From the NCBI RefSeq assembly GCF_020882245.1, contig NC_083597.1, positions 65,450,152 through 65,514,151 on the forward strand: DNA of 64,000 nucleotides, given 5' to 3'. Shown here piece by piece: positions 47,985 through 61,500 of this stretch (positions are counted from its first letter, which is position 1; every line of letters starts with the position of its first letter). Both the position numbers and the translations under genes were made by a program. Below the pieces are notes generated by a model. It was not told where the DNA came from and made no database searches. It saw only the letters and a list, made by a program, of their open reading frames with translations. The DNA comes from Rhopalosiphum padi. Taxonomy: Eukaryota; Arthropoda; Insecta; Hemiptera; Aphididae.

Positions 47985-50900
47985 ATGACTGAAGATTTAA
48001 GTTTCACTCTAAGGCCTTCATCTGGCCCATTTAAGAGTCCTAAAGAAATAGTACAATTTTATAACGATTTTGACGGATGGCAAGAGTAAGTATACTTATA
48101 TCATTTACAGATTATTATTATTTTTTTTAAAATAAACATAATATACTTGTTTACAGAGTTTTGCCTAAGACAGATAACACCTATTCGCCTGGATCTAAAT
48201 ACTACAAATATGAAGTATCTCCCGGCATACCTCTCATACCAAATATGTCAAGATTACCCCTTAAGTCTTATGAGAAAACTCCTCTGAAACAAGATTTTTC
48301 TGAAGATCAATCATCTCATATCTTTAATTCTAGTCATATAAGTTTGTTTATTCCTTATTTAGTATTTATATGTAGTTATAAAATGTTAGGTAAATAAATA
48401 TTTATTTTATTTTTAAATTTATATTTTACAGAAAAAAAATTATTTACATCTACAACTTATAAACATTATAAAGTAACAAATCACAACGAAACAGAAATAG
48501 AAATCGAAGAAACCTCAATTACCAATAAAAGAAAAGCTGTAACACTTATAAAACACGTGTCACATTCAGTTCAAATATTTATTAAATTCATAATTTCATA
48601 TTTTATTTATATTTCTACATTATCTGAAATACACGAGTCTGTAATGGGTAAAGTATAAAAATGTATTACTACATTTTTTTTATTAGCTTATTATTTAATT
48701 GTGTATTGTGTGGACCATTAGCTATTTGAGATAAAACAGTATAGTACAAATAAATTATTAAATTTTATGTTTATAAACTTATAATATAAAACCTATAAAA
48801 TATTTATTGTTATTTCTTAATAATTAGTAAAGATTATATGGGAATAAAAACAATTATTTAATGATAACTTCATAAAAGTTTATTAAATTTAGCATTATGT
48901 TATTTTTTTTAATGAATATTTAAATCTATTGTTTAATGAGGATAATTAGATACTTAAAAAAAAAATTGTTTAGTAATAATTTATTCATAGATATCTAAAA
49001 TCATTTTCAGATTTTTTTTTAGTATTAGTGAGTAGAAAATTTTATTTTATTTAACATTTAAAAATAAAACTATTTCATTTATTATTCTATAGTGTTTTTT
49101 TTTTTTTCTATAGTGTTTAAATAATACAACTAAGATTTTTTTTAAGAAATACATTTAACACATCTAATTTTATTTTGAATATTTCTTTATTTTAACTCTA
49201 ATAGAAAACTATTCAAACATTGTCTGATTATAAATTTATTATTTATTAATAAAGATTAGTGTAGTATTTTAACTATATGATTTTCTTTAATACTAATTTA
49301 TTTAATTAAATCTATTATTGACTTATAATTTCAGAGATTGGATCCAACATAATTAATACCACTATTCGGAAGTTAACAAATTGGGTGCATTTGGCCACTA
49401 TTACTATGGTGCACTATGATTTGATCATCATCACAACTATACGAAAAATAATTGGAGATTATTTTGGACATACCAGAATAAACAACCTAATGATGTCTAT
49501 CTTAATTTCAGCATTGATAATATTTTTAACTGGTACTAATGCATATATTTTATAATATGATTATACATTAATTTAATATATAAAAATTGTAAAACATTAT
49601 TAACAAATAATATTATTATTTATGTTTTTATAGTTGGTGTTTTAAATTACATGACACCTTTAGAAATTCCAGTATGGCGAGATTCTTGGACACATTTCCT
49701 TCTATCACCGTTTATTAGTATACTCAATTTGATTACATCAATTTTTCAAGTGTTCTCTTCTACTTTCCATTTTGTATTGGATTTAGTAATAATGGTGTTT
49801 GCTTCAACAATGGTTGCATTACAATTATTTGGGCAATTATTTTTTAATGTATGCAACACATAATTGCATAGCCTATTAAATATTTTAAAATGTTGATTAT
49901 TTTATGTTCAGGTTTTTCGTAATATTAATACTGTTGTGGACTCTGCCTCTCAAATCCATACTATTCCTGTTGAACAAAATCAAGGATTTTTAGCATTTGA
50001 TTATAATCTGTTAGCTAGAAAAATTATAGCTTCTGAAGAATTTCAACATGTACTTATTAATCAATTAAATATTTCACAGTCAAATTTAGTAAAATTACAT
50101 GATCAAGAATTTCAACAAATATTAAAAAACCAATTAGAAAAACTGAACTCTGAGAACTTAAATTGGATTAATGTAAATTTATGTTATATTTACTTGTAAA
50201 GTAATTGAATCATTTATTGTATATATATATATATAAATATAAAATTATTTGATCTAGAATCAATTAAACAACCAAAAAATTACACTAAATAATGTTAAGA
50301 AAGAAGTTACTGGTCAAGAAAAAGAAACAATTCAATTAATGGAAAAAAAAATTTCAGAACTACAAAATATTGTATCAAACTTAATTAATAGCTTTGAGGA
50401 TTACAAATCTAAACCAGGTGAATAGCATGGCATAATTAACAATGTTTACTGTTTAGTATACTTAATCAGACTTTATGTATAACCAGTTTTAAACCATTTT
50501 TTATAAATTAAATATGAAGATATTTAAAATGTATTTTCATACTTTTAATTAGCCATATTAAAAACAAATACTGAATCTGTATCAAAAGAATCTTGTTCTA
50601 AAAATGATTGGAATTCAATTGTCAATTATATTGAGCAGTATGTCAACATAACAATGAAATCTACATTAAGTGTTTATGATGCTGATAAAACAGGAATGGT
50701 TGATTACGCTCTAGAATCTGCTGGTAAAAATTAAATTTTTATTATTTAAACTTTTACTTTGTTTAATATTAATTAAGGTGGACTGTTTTATTCATGAATT
50801 TTAGGTGCTACAGTGCTAGGGACTCGTTGTACTCAAACTAAGCCCTCGACTGCAGCATTAACAATGTTTGGGATACCTTTATGGTTTATATCAAATGGCC

Positions 50901-53135
50901 CGAGACTGGCTATTCAGGTATTTAAACTCATCATATGTTACTTTAACGAGAGAATCAAAATAATAATAAAAAATGTCTAAAAACCAAATTATAAATCAAT
51001 ATTCTTATAAAAATGACATATTATTTATCATTGTTCATAGGAATAAATCTCTTATGTTAAAAATTAACAAATTAAAGTTTTGATGTTACTGGATTTAAAA
51101 AAAAAATTAGCTTTAATATGTTTATAACTTCCAATTTCCATGTGATTAATAAAAATCTCCTTAGTGACAATTTTTTTATTTATAAGTTATAACCTTAAAT
51201 ATCATTAAAAATAAAGTTAATGATATTATGACAGAATTAAAAAATATATATATTTATTTCTCGAATAATCTGATAAATTTTTTAATTAAATTGAATAAGT
51301 CCTTTGTTTCTACTGAAAAGTAGCATATTTTCACATAGACCATTTATTCCCATAATCAGTGTTATAGTTTACTGCAGTTTCTACTTCATGGTTATCTTTG
51401 AGATCTATTGTTGAATTTGGAGGTCATTTTGATATTTTGATATCAGTTTTTAAATTGTTGCTGTGCCTATACTACATAAGTCTCTAGAATTCCCTCCCCT
51501 CCCTCATGAAGAACATTGCAATGCTCATCACCCTCATAAATTCTGAACACATTCGTCTTATAAATCTGATTTTTCTTTTTACGATTATTTATTTTCAAAT
51601 TAAGTTAAACATTTTATTATTATGTTTAATGTTCATTCTTAAGTATTTTAAAAAATATATTAAAAGGACTGTTTTGAAATTCTATTTATATTGTTATAAT
51701 GATGTGATGCTTGCATAAATCTTACTAAAGTACAAGATAACATATTGTAATTAGTGTTCATAAAAATCCATTTTGTTTTATTAGTTTTAATTTTAAAGTG
51801 GGTTGACCTATTATAAAATTTAAAGGTAAGAATATTATCTGTACTTCTTTGTATTTATTTCAAATCAAGTTATGGGCATTTTTAAATTTTAATATTCATA
51901 CATTTAAATTTATTTTAGTTAATTAACTATAACACTAAAACTGACAATACAAGGTGGATTCTGCTTAAATAAATTAGCTATGTTATATGTTTATTGGGCT
52001 TATATAACACATTATGTGGGCATCACAATCTTTAATATTAACAAAAAATGTAAATATTTTCAAAAAAACAAAAATCATTATTTCTATATTATACAATTGT
52101 TAGTGTACAAAGTTAATAACTAATATTTATAATTATTAACAATGCTAAATTTAAATTAATACTTATACATTCTTACATTACAAATATATTCATTAATGTG
52201 CGATATATTTTTTTCAAGGCTTGTGTTGAAGGTAGAGAGCGACAATTTACTTACAGAATAATTTTAAATAATATAAATACAATAAAAACTAGAATAATAC
52301 TTAATAGAATACACCGTAACTGCATGTAAACATATTATAAAACTATCCTAAGTACAATATTAACCAGTTATTAATAGTTGTTTTAACATTTTTCTGTTTC
52401 TTGATTATATTCTTTTTAATAATAACAGGCATTGAATTAAATTCTGTAGGACCCAGGTAGTCCACGAATTTTTGACCAAACAATTTTTTTAAATATATAA
52501 CTTTAACATCATATGCTAAATGTTCCCTTTTTGTTTTTTCATTATTTTTAGTTCTCCAATTATCTATATATATATATATTAAAATATTTTCATTGTTTTT
52601 CAAATTTAGCCTGGTGTTAACCCTGGTCAATGTTGGGCATTCATTGGTGCTAAGGGTTTTTTGGTGTTGAAGTTGTCAAAAACTATACATGTAACTGGTT
52701 TTACTATAGAACATTTACCAAAATCACTTTCAGAAGATGGTCATATTAGATCTGCCCCAAAAGATTTCAGTGTTTGGGTTAGTGTTTTAACTCTTATAGT
52801 TTTAAATGCATTTTTTTATTTAATTTTAATACTATCATTGTTTTATTTGTCATATATGACAGGGATTAAAACATGAATCGGATTCGAATGGTAAACTGTT
52901 GGGTAAATATCAGTTTACTGTCGATGGGCCTAGCTTACAATATTTTGCTGCTGAGGTGAGCAATACATTTTATTAACATATTTTTTTTGTTTTTTGTGTA
53001 AACAATTTTAATTTCATGTTGTAGGCGACAGATAATATTTACCCCATTGTAGAACTAAGAATAGAATCAAATCACGGACATAATGAGTATACATGTTTAT
53101 ATCGTATCAGGGTTCACGGAGAGCTGGCTGTTTAA
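47985..53135 (+). CDS. SUN-domain nuclear envelope protein (LINC complex), 679 aa
   Basis: Coding exons: 47,985-48,085; 48,157-48,389; 48,432-48,647; 49,335-49,532; 49,634-49,848; 49,912-50,172; 50,258-50,417; 50,553-50,723; 50,805-50,917; 52,610-52,777; 52,863-52,955; 53,025-53,135. Junctions are GT-AG and the frame closes at 680 codons. Residues about 519-679 are a full SUN domain: GATVLGTRCTQTKPST, WFISNGPRLAIQ, PGQCWAFIGAKGFLVLKLS, SAPKDFSVWGL, QYFAAEATDNIYPIVELRI, SNHGHNEYTCLYRIRVHGEL. Ahead of it is a coiled-coil-like, Gln/Lys-rich region (about 322-460) and several hydrophobic segments (about 93-110, 158-173, 233-255, 266-320). SUN proteins sit in the inner nuclear membrane and bind KASH proteins in the perinuclear space. 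It is closest to the SUN1/2-Klaroid type by architecture. The N-terminal exons are less certain than the SUN exons. Confidence 0.9.
51745..52010. mobile_element. Degenerate copy of the TTAA foldback MITE in the long SUN intron
   Basis: The left part 'ttttaaagtgggttgaccta', 'ttaaaggtaagaatattatc' and the right part 'ctaaaactgacaatacaagg' resemble the two arms of the family in inverted order. Ends are not clear. Confidence 0.4.
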
Positions 53136-53139
53136 TGGT

Positions 53140-54330
53140 ACTTAATGGATGTAGTCAAGAGGTTTATTTATAAGTACAAAGTTAACGAATGTTTATACTT
53201 TACTTAATTGGTTACCACTAGCCTTCAGTTAAAACAAAAATAAAAAATAATTATATTATTTTTTTTTATCACCAAAGATTGAAAGTTAATTTTTAATTTA
53301 TTTTCACGCCACTGCAATTAAAAGCTTTTGTGTTAAATATAATAAATGTTTGAATTATTTGTATCTTATTTTACGTTTAAATAATGATTTTTTTTCTTTT
53401 TAATTTTGTATTTACATTTTTTGATTTTTATGTTCATGATTATAAAGCCATACAATTTTATATTTTTGCATGAATTAATTGTATAAAGTTAAAATTAATA
53501 TATTTCTTATGTTTAAATGTGTACAATTTAAATCACTATTGTAGTGTTGTGTGTTATGAATTATGATCATATTTTATTTTAAATTTTAAATCTATTGTTA
53601 AATGTAAGAAAAACAGAATATTGATTATTTTTATTATAATTAAAAAAAATTATGTAAATCAATTAGCACATTGTAAAGTCAAGTTATAATAATTATAAGA
53701 TTTAAAAAAAAAAAAAAGATTTTAGTATAAATTTGTTTAGATCAATTAAATAATTATGAGTACCTTATAATAATGTTAACAATATATAATCTCTACTTAA
53801 AAAATTCATAACATTTACTGGAAATAATGTTATGTCTAAGTTTTAATCGAATAATTTGTTGTTGTTAGATATAATAGAGTTTAAACTTTTCAATTTGAAT
53901 GTTGAATGATCATAAACTTGTGTTAAATGACTAAAGAATATTTAGTTGTTTCTATCTATTTAACGATCACAATATCAAATTCTCATTTTGTACGTAGCCA
54001 AATTGTTCAAATAACAAATTAAGCAAGCTCTGAAAAAATAAATAATAATTGAGAATCACAATTTATTAGTATTGCATTCTTTGTTAAATATTAACAAAAG
54101 TTATAACATTTCAATAATCACCTTTATGGGAAAAAACAGATGAAATGTTAGGTTCATAAATTGTTTTTAAATTTAAAATATATATAAAAGACAAAAATAG
54201 TCTTAGCTAGGTTACTTAACTATCCTATATATATTGCTTAAACCTTAAAAAATGTTTTTATATTAGCTATAAATGTTATAAGTAATAATTTTAACTGCTA
54301 TTTAATCTAGTGCTATCAAATCAATCATTA
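53140..54330. other. SUN 3' UTR and AT-rich spacer
   Basis: Downstream of the SUN stop the DNA is plain AT-rich sequence. AATAAA-like motifs near 53,240 and 53,340 could end the transcript. No other gene is seen. Confidence 0.4.
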
Positions 54331-54334
54331 TTAA

Positions 54335-54758
54335 GAGGACGTTATACCCGCATGTGTTGTCTCTGTCTTACTAATGTAGATCATAGGCCATAGCAAATTT
54401 TCGTTCAACAGAACACATTTTGTGATGTTAGTTTTAATATTTGAGTAAATTTACCTATTAGGTATCAAATTTAAAGGTAAGAGAATATTATCTAGAAAAC
54501 GTCATATACCTACTTTTATTGATATTATCATTTTAAAGTGAGTTATAGCTGTGTAAAATATTCATAACTCACTTTAAAATGATAATATCAATAAATTTAT
54601 GTGACGTTTTCTAGATAATATTCTTACCTTTAAATTTAATAATAGGTAAATTTACTCAAATATTAAAACTAACATCACAAAATGTGTTCTGCTGAATGAA
54701 AATTTGCTATGATCTACATTAGTAAGACAGAGAAAACACATGCGGGTATAACGTCCTC
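54335..54758. mobile_element. Complete foldback MITE with TTAA target duplication
   Basis: It is flanked by TTAA at 54,331-54,334 and 54,759-54,762. Arms of about 200 bp start AGAGGACGTTATACCCGCAT and end in the inverse; they pair over nearly their whole length around a small centre near 54,540-54,560. TTAA targeting points to a piggyBac- or Kolobok-type mobiliser. It is the best-preserved of four copies in the window. Confidence 0.85.
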
Positions 54759-54799
54759 TTAAGTAGTTAAGTCAGACGAACGTATGCTCATGAATCGTA

Positions 54800-56540
54800 T
54801 AAGTGTCAAGTCGAAAGAAAACTTATCCCGCAGTAGGCTGGTTTTAGACCATGCAAAAACTATACAGGACAGGTATTAAACCTGTGTCAACATATAGAGG
54901 ATGACTTAGAAAACAAAAAAGTAACAGGGGTGGTTTTTGTAGACCTATCCGCTGTGTACAATGCAGTGAACCATAATCTTCTACTTAAAAAGATATACAA
55001 ATGCACGAATGACTGGCGCGTTGTCCAAATAATATACTCTATGTTACATAACCAGCGTTTTACAGTCACGCTAAACACCAAACTGAGCAGATGGAGAAAC
55101 CAGCGAAATGGGTTACCCCAAGGTGACTAGTGTATTAGCGCCCATGTTATTTAATATATACACCGATGATCAACCCGCCATCATTAAAGAAACAAAACAT
55201 TACTTATATGCAAACGATTTGGCCCTAGCAGTGCAGGACACAACCTCCGGTTGTCGAAATTTAATATTTATTATTACATTCCAGACGTATTTATAGTAGC
55301 TGAGGGGGCTTAAGCCCTCCCCCGCCGCTCCCAGAAATCCAGGAAATATGTATTAAGTCTGTTTATTATGTCCTATCATATGTAAATTGTAGAAGTTCAA
55401 TATAGGTACCTAATTAAAAATATCTCAGCCACTCCCAAAAAAAAATTTTTCTTTTTCAAGACTTCAAGAATTAACAAATTATTACATAAAAAAATCAACT
55501 AAGACGCAATTCAGATAAAACATAGGTATGCAGTTTCCATCTCCGAAACTGCGAGGCAAAGAGAACTAAATTTTGAATGGCTTGGAAAACTATTTGGAAA
55601 TGGGTACAGAAAACCCTCTTTTACCTATAGAGGCTTATACTGGGCAGAACTCGCACATTCAAAGAACAGTGTAAGAAAACTAAAATGAAAGTTGAAGCAA
55701 GAACAATAATTAATACGGAAACTAGCAGGTATCAAGTGGGGTGTCACTCCAAACATATGTACTACTGGGACTAGCACTTTGCTTCTCCGTTGGCGAGTAT
55801 GCTAGCCTAGTATGGAATCAATCTAAACGTACAAAACATATTGACACGGCCCTTGATGAGACCTGTCACCTGTAACCGAATGTCTTAACCAACGCCACTT
55901 AAATATATACATCCATTTACCATTAGCAGGAAGGAATGGCTTCATCAAGAATACCGAGAGATATGTGGACACGTGGATAGAGAGAACCAAACAAACAATG
56001 GACCAAAGACACCCCATACGGCATACATGGTTACTCTGTTACTCAAGACCCCAAAGGAGATTTAAATCTCGATTCTCAAAAAAGCTTTATTGTCAATTCA
56101 ACCACGATCCACCGGAACAACATAGGATAGGAAAATGGAGAGAAAAGCTACTATGTGAAAAACCTGTTCCGCCTGCTAAACATTTACCATGTGGAGGAAA
56201 TCAACCATGGATTATATGGAAGACATTAAATAGGTTAAGAGCAGGAGTAACTAAAACAAAAGCGAACATGATAAAATGGGGATACTAGAAAGAACCGGAC
56301 ATACTATGCGAATGTGGCGAAGAGCCTAAGACCAATCAGATGACCACTTACTACAGTGCGCCCTATCCCACCAGGATATACGATTGACGACTTGGCTCTA
56401 GCAAACGAAAAGGTAATATCAATTGCCACTCACTGGCTAAATATCTAAATATTTATTTTATATTTTAACCTACTTTTATTTTTAGATTACTTTATGTATT
56501 TATTACTTTAATAGCTTGTAGCCCCAACACCGGACACGAT
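54800..56540 (+). pseudogene. Decayed non-LTR retrotransposon (reverse transcriptase remnant)
   Basis: Open pieces at 54,930-55,130 and 55,108-55,240 together cover an RT core: FVDLSAVYNAVNHNLLLKK, then LPQGD at a frameshift, then APMLFNIYTDDQP and HYLYANDLALAV. The catalytic YADD motif reads YAND, and the frame breaks at the LPQG junction. Downstream, 55,965-56,340 keeps a C-terminal stretch (RAGVTKTKANMIKWGY, then LCECGEEP), typical of the Cys-rich end of LINEs. The 3' end near 56,540-56,565 is 'agaagaagtcaaataaataa'. The clade is probably Jockey-like, uncertain. It is not functional. Confidence 0.75.
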
Positions 56541-57501
56541 AAGAAGAAGTCAAATAAATAAAATTAACTTCAATAGATAAAAATATATAATAGAATAAAA
56601 ACTTCATAAGAGTATTTACTAGGATAGATTGATGATATTATTTTATGATTTAGTATTTTGGTTAGTATAAACTAGTGGCACATAAAATTTTTTTTCAGCA
56701 AAAAAATGTTGTTGTGCACTTTCTGTTACCTCTGTTTTATTTATATATCGACTATAAGTGGATGTTTGTAACACACAATTTGTTTGGAAAAAACATAAAA
56801 AAAAAACAATATTACAATACAAAAATATATGAAAATAATTAATAATTAAATCTTTACAGATAACATATCCGCTTAAGAGTCCTTGAAAAAGTTTTTTATT
56901 TTAAATTTCAATCTATAATGAATAATTTGAAAATACATTAACAAAAAAGCAATTAATACATTTTCATTATAAAATACTAATAATAATAATAAACCAATGA
57001 AAAAAATCCATTATTTGTTAATTATTGTTACACATCATTAACATACTTCAGTGTTCCAACTTTGACTTTTGATGAAGTGATTTATCTCAAAAATGAGCAA
57101 ACACGGGCAGTGTTGTTTTATATATATTATTATAAGTTATAATATTGTTCGTCGTATGTATTATGTAAAAAATGTTTATAACTCTTTACACTTAGAAACA
57201 AAATTATATTTTAAAATCAATACTCTAATCAGTCAAAATTAGAATAGTACAAAGTAAACTGAGTGGGGTTATTAGTGAATAATTGATTTCACTACATTTT
57301 GATAATTCACTAACCTGAAACCTTATTTATTTAAACATACACAGTAACAATTTGTACTCGTGTTAGATACTAAAAAGAAAAAAAAAAAACATTAAACATA
57401 TTAAAGTTGACTACAAAAGTTTGCTTTGAGCAAAAAAAAAAAATTATATTTATATAGAAATATATAAACAAAATAATAAAACAGAAAATAAATAAATCTG
57501 T

Positions 57502-60500
57502 TTATCGTTGTTTTTCTTTGCGGTTATTTTTCTTCGGCAAACTTATAACAGATTCTGGTTTTGATGTACCAATGTATAAATCATATATAATTGGTACAAA
57601 CTAAAATCAAAATAATTGATAATTTATTAGGATTAATATCAACAGGTTTATTTCTATGCAATTCTTACCTGAATAAAGAAGTAGACTATTGTCAAGTAAA
57701 CAGCTATTGCTAGAGTAAGAATGAGATCAAACACAGCTGGTTTAACACTACAAATATACACAACAAAGGTATCATACATTTATCAGTTATACAAGATAAG
57801 ACATAATTAATTTGTATAAATCGGATCGCGAGGCATAGATTTTATAATATTTTACTAACCTGTAAACTTGTAAAGTAGCCCTAGTAACTGTATAGAATGA
57901 AAACTGTGGATCAACCTTGTCTGCAGTCAGATGAGACACATTAACATCCTTTAAATATTTACTCATCAATGAAAATAAATTATCAACTAATGGATGGTTT
58001 TTTTGAGCTATTATTTGTGTGGATCTAGGCTGTAAAACTAATAAATCCAATGACGTACGCAACGATTCAAAATCAACATTCTGAAAAAAAAATTAATTAA
58101 TGTAGATATGTTACCGGAAATATTGACAATTTAGGATATGACGACAATTCCTGGTAAATATTGACAATTCCTAAAAGCGGAAGGCAATGTTATCACCGCC
58201 TAGGAATTGTCATCATTTCCGTAGTTTATTAGGCAATGTTATCATTAGGGCCCGAAATTTGATGATCTAAAAATATATATAAAAAAAATGCATAAAATGA
58301 CATTTATTAATTTATTTTTTTTATAAAATGATATTAAAAATGTATATTTTACTGTAAAAATTAATAAATATTGTTTCGATACAAATTATAATTATTATAA
58401 ATTAATTAAATAAAACTATATATTATAGTCCTTTACACTCTCTATATAGTAGACACTATCGGACTAATAATGCTGTCGAACTCATATTAAATGAGAAACG
58501 GTGATACACGGGTATATAAAATAAACTTATAAAATTATTATATATTAAAATTATATAAAACCATTATCACTTCGGGAGGAAGCTACTGTAAATAGTATTT
58601 CAGGGGCACAAAGATATACCCGATGTTAATGTAAGACAAAATGCAAGACGAACAGGTGTGCTTGCAGATCGGCATCTAGAATTTGTAATTCTAAATGTCA
58701 TGGAAGTTTGCCATGTGAAAATAAAAATGAGTAACTACGTTGCAAATCATAAAAAATTTTTAAAAAGCTTAAATTACATAAATTAAAATGTTAAAAAAAT
58801 TCTTGTTTATTTATTGATTATTTATTAAGGTGATACTAGATTAATTAATAATTATGTTTGATAAAAGTAATATTTAAATAAGTCAGATTAAATTTAAAAA
58901 ATCTGGCATCTTTGCCTACTATCGTTAGGAAATGATAACATAAACTAGGCGATGATATCATTTCCTTCCGATTTTAGGAACTGTCAACATTTACTAGGAA
59001 TTGTCATCATTTCCTAAATTTCAACATTTCCGGTAACAGATACATGTAATTAATAGATACTTCACAAGACCATATTATATTATTTACTATTTAGTATTGC
59101 AAACAAAATTCACATTCAAAAATATTACAAAAATAATAGTTGATAGAACTCACAACTTTGGGTGTTTCAGATGTATTATAATCATACAGATGAGCAACTA
59201 AAGTCTTAACTATAATCTGAGCATTGCGATACACAATTTTTGAATCTAATGTTTCGCTTGTATCCAAAATTGATCTTCTTGAACTGTTTTTGTGACTCTG
59301 TTAACAAATAAATTATGATGCAAATATTTCAATTATTAGCTAAAATAGAAATATAATACTTTTAAACTAGATAGAGTGAAAGCAGGCAACCTTCTTATAC
59401 TGTATCTTTCATGTTCCCAAGCAAGTGTATCACTGCCTAGATTTATCTTTTTATGAATGATTTTCAGTCCATTTTCTACTAAATTATTATTAAGTTCCTA
59501 GAATAGTAAAAAATAAATAAACATAATAATAACAAAATATAGGCATAAAATAAAATAAATTACATTCATAAAATTTCCCATTTTGCTGTCATCTTTTGGT
59601 GGTTTTGAAACATGAGCATAAATATTCTTATCACTACCCAATGAGTCTAAACATAATACAAATGACACATCCTAACACATAAATAATATTTTTTATTAAT
59701 TAAAATATTTTAATAAGTAATTTAAATATTTAAATATTTATAATTACTTGTAATGTATTGGATTTCTCCATTTGTTGTTCAATCCAGTTTTTAGATCCTA
59801 GATAGTTAAGCTTACCACCACCACTTAAAATAAACATGACATTATACTTGGGTCTATTTTTCTCTGCATAAACTCGACTAAGTATTTTAGCCAAAAGTAA
59901 AAGTATAGCAGCTCCTGAACCATTACTGTCAGCACCGTATGATAACTCCTAGATTAAATTAGATTAAATCATTCATGTACAACACATTTTTACATGGAGA
60001 TATTTGGTATTTATTTATTTATTATTATAAATAATATATATATTTAATATATTCAATAATAAATACTGATTGCTCACCGGCACTAAACCAAAACTGTCAT
60101 AATGAGCAACAATCAAAATACTGGGTAACTTATCTTGAAATCCATATCCAATCAATTGACCCTGATAAAATACATACTTTTAAGTCCAATATAATTGTTT
60201 ATGTAAAACCAAATGTATACATTGAATAATTTACCTGTATTGTTGATATGGCAATATTCTGTTGCAAAACTGGTTTATTAGCTGATACTACTATTTGATA
60301 TCCGTTTGCAGAAACAGAATTAATGAAAGCTAACAAAAAAAAATGTATACATATAAAGTATTTAGGAATTATAATTTAAAACTATTTCATGTTTGGCACC
60401 TTTGGCTGCAGAACTTGCATTTTCATCTATAATTTTACTATCAGCCAAATCGTTCATTAGGTTGTTGACTTCGGTAGACCAATTTATCATGTATATTGGT

Positions 60501-61166
60501 ATGGCAGTATCAGACGATAAAATTGCCTGTTCTATTTCTAGCATTCTCTGGAAAAAAGTATTATAATTTATGCATAAATTTCCATTTTAAAAATATTTAA
60601 AAGACTTGGACTAAAAATAAAAATATAGAGTGAAGTAAACCATAAAATTTGTGATGCTAACAAATAGTCCTTACTCTATTGACTAGGTACCTAATAAGTA
60701 ATAAAAGGAATAACTTTAAGACAATATCTCACATTCTGTTGCTCTCGAGTATGCGGTGAAGGCGGTACGACCAGAACTAATGCACCTGATCCGGACGCTA
60801 TTTGTTCATACGCTTCTGTTGTGAAATTGTCCATCAGTACAAACACACAATGCCTAGACCGACTGCTCCAAGTTTTCAGCGATCTAGCCTCCAAATTGAT
60901 TATACTGCTTTTAGAACCTGTTGGAGAAAATGAATGGAATCAGAATCATCGAACTGACTAACAACGTTTCGCAGTCGAGACTTTAGTACTTTACCGTATG
61001 TGGTGCCTTGCAGACTGTACTGTTGGGCGCGGTACACAGTAAACTCGTGCGCCGCGTTCGCTGGGCTCACCGGACTCATGACCAACAGCAACGGGATGGC
61101 GATCAACAGATACATTGGAAAGCCGGTTTTCAGTATTTCCGAAAACTCGTCAGATTCCCCCAACAT
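57502..61166 (-). CDS. NCLN: Nicalin (ER membrane, NOMO partner), 12 coding exons, 557 aa
   Basis: Coding exons, minus strand: 61,166-60,995; 60,917-60,733; 60,547-60,400; 60,329-60,235; 60,161-60,078; 59,948-59,748; 59,671-59,564; 59,497-59,360; 59,297-59,154; 58,080-57,860; 57,747-57,669; 57,600-57,502. Junctions are GT-AG and the frame closes at 558 codons; human nicalin is about 563. Key matches: an N-terminal hydrophobic segment, then AAHEFTVYRAQQYSLQGT; ILIVAHYDSFGLVP; SYGADSNGSGAAILLLLAKI; SGGGKLNYLGSKNWIEQQ; WEHERYSIRRLPAFTLS; SKYLKDVNVSHLTADKVDPQ; and a C-terminal transmembrane helix with a short Lys/Arg-rich tail. Nicalin is a peptidase-fold protein regarded as inactive, acting with NOMO and TMEM147 in the ER (multipass-protein translocon). 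The intron between 59,153 and 58,081 holds a transposon. Confidence 0.95.
58109..59038. mobile_element. Ginger-like TIR element in a nicalin intron, GATA duplication
   Basis: Ends are TGTTACCGGAAAT and its inverse, flanked by perfect 4-bp GATA copies (58,105-58,108 and 59,039-59,042). Subterminal inverted motifs 'aggaattgtcatcatttcc' recur several times at both ends. Inside, 58,639-58,734 (plus) encodes a Cys-rich tail, KCKTNRCACRSASRICNSKC, ending in TAA, like the C-terminus of integrase-type Ginger/KRBA2-like transposases. TGT...ACA ends with a 4-bp target duplication fit Ginger. The integrase core is absent. Confidence 0.65.
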
Positions 61167-61289
61167 CGTTGTTCTTCTAATATTTTATAGGTAATACTTG
61201 TTAGATATATTTAAGTGTTTGACAAGGAAAAATAAACAATAATACTCTTTGGTAAGTACCTAACGTGGGCAATAGAAAAATAACTTTTT

Positions 61290-61500
61290 TTAAACAACAA
61301 TCAAAACGGAAGGCGAATCGGTACAATTGACGACGGTACAACTAATGAAATCGAGCCAAAAAACTCGATTCGACGAGTCGTGAAACACGCCGGCGAACGG
61401 TAGTGCTACTTCGTACTCGTTTTCGACATGTACGCGGAAAATGTAGATAACTCGCGCTGCACCCGTTGGATTGTGCCTTATCACCCGCAGATAATGGGTT
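61290..61500 (-). promoter_or_regulatory. CpG-rich region upstream of nicalin
   Basis: A GC- and CpG-rich block starts about 125 bases 5' of the nicalin ATG, consistent with a housekeeping promoter. It includes a hairpin-capable stretch 'actcgattcgacgagtcg'. The short minus-strand open frame over it has no recognisable domain and is not called. Confidence 0.4.
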
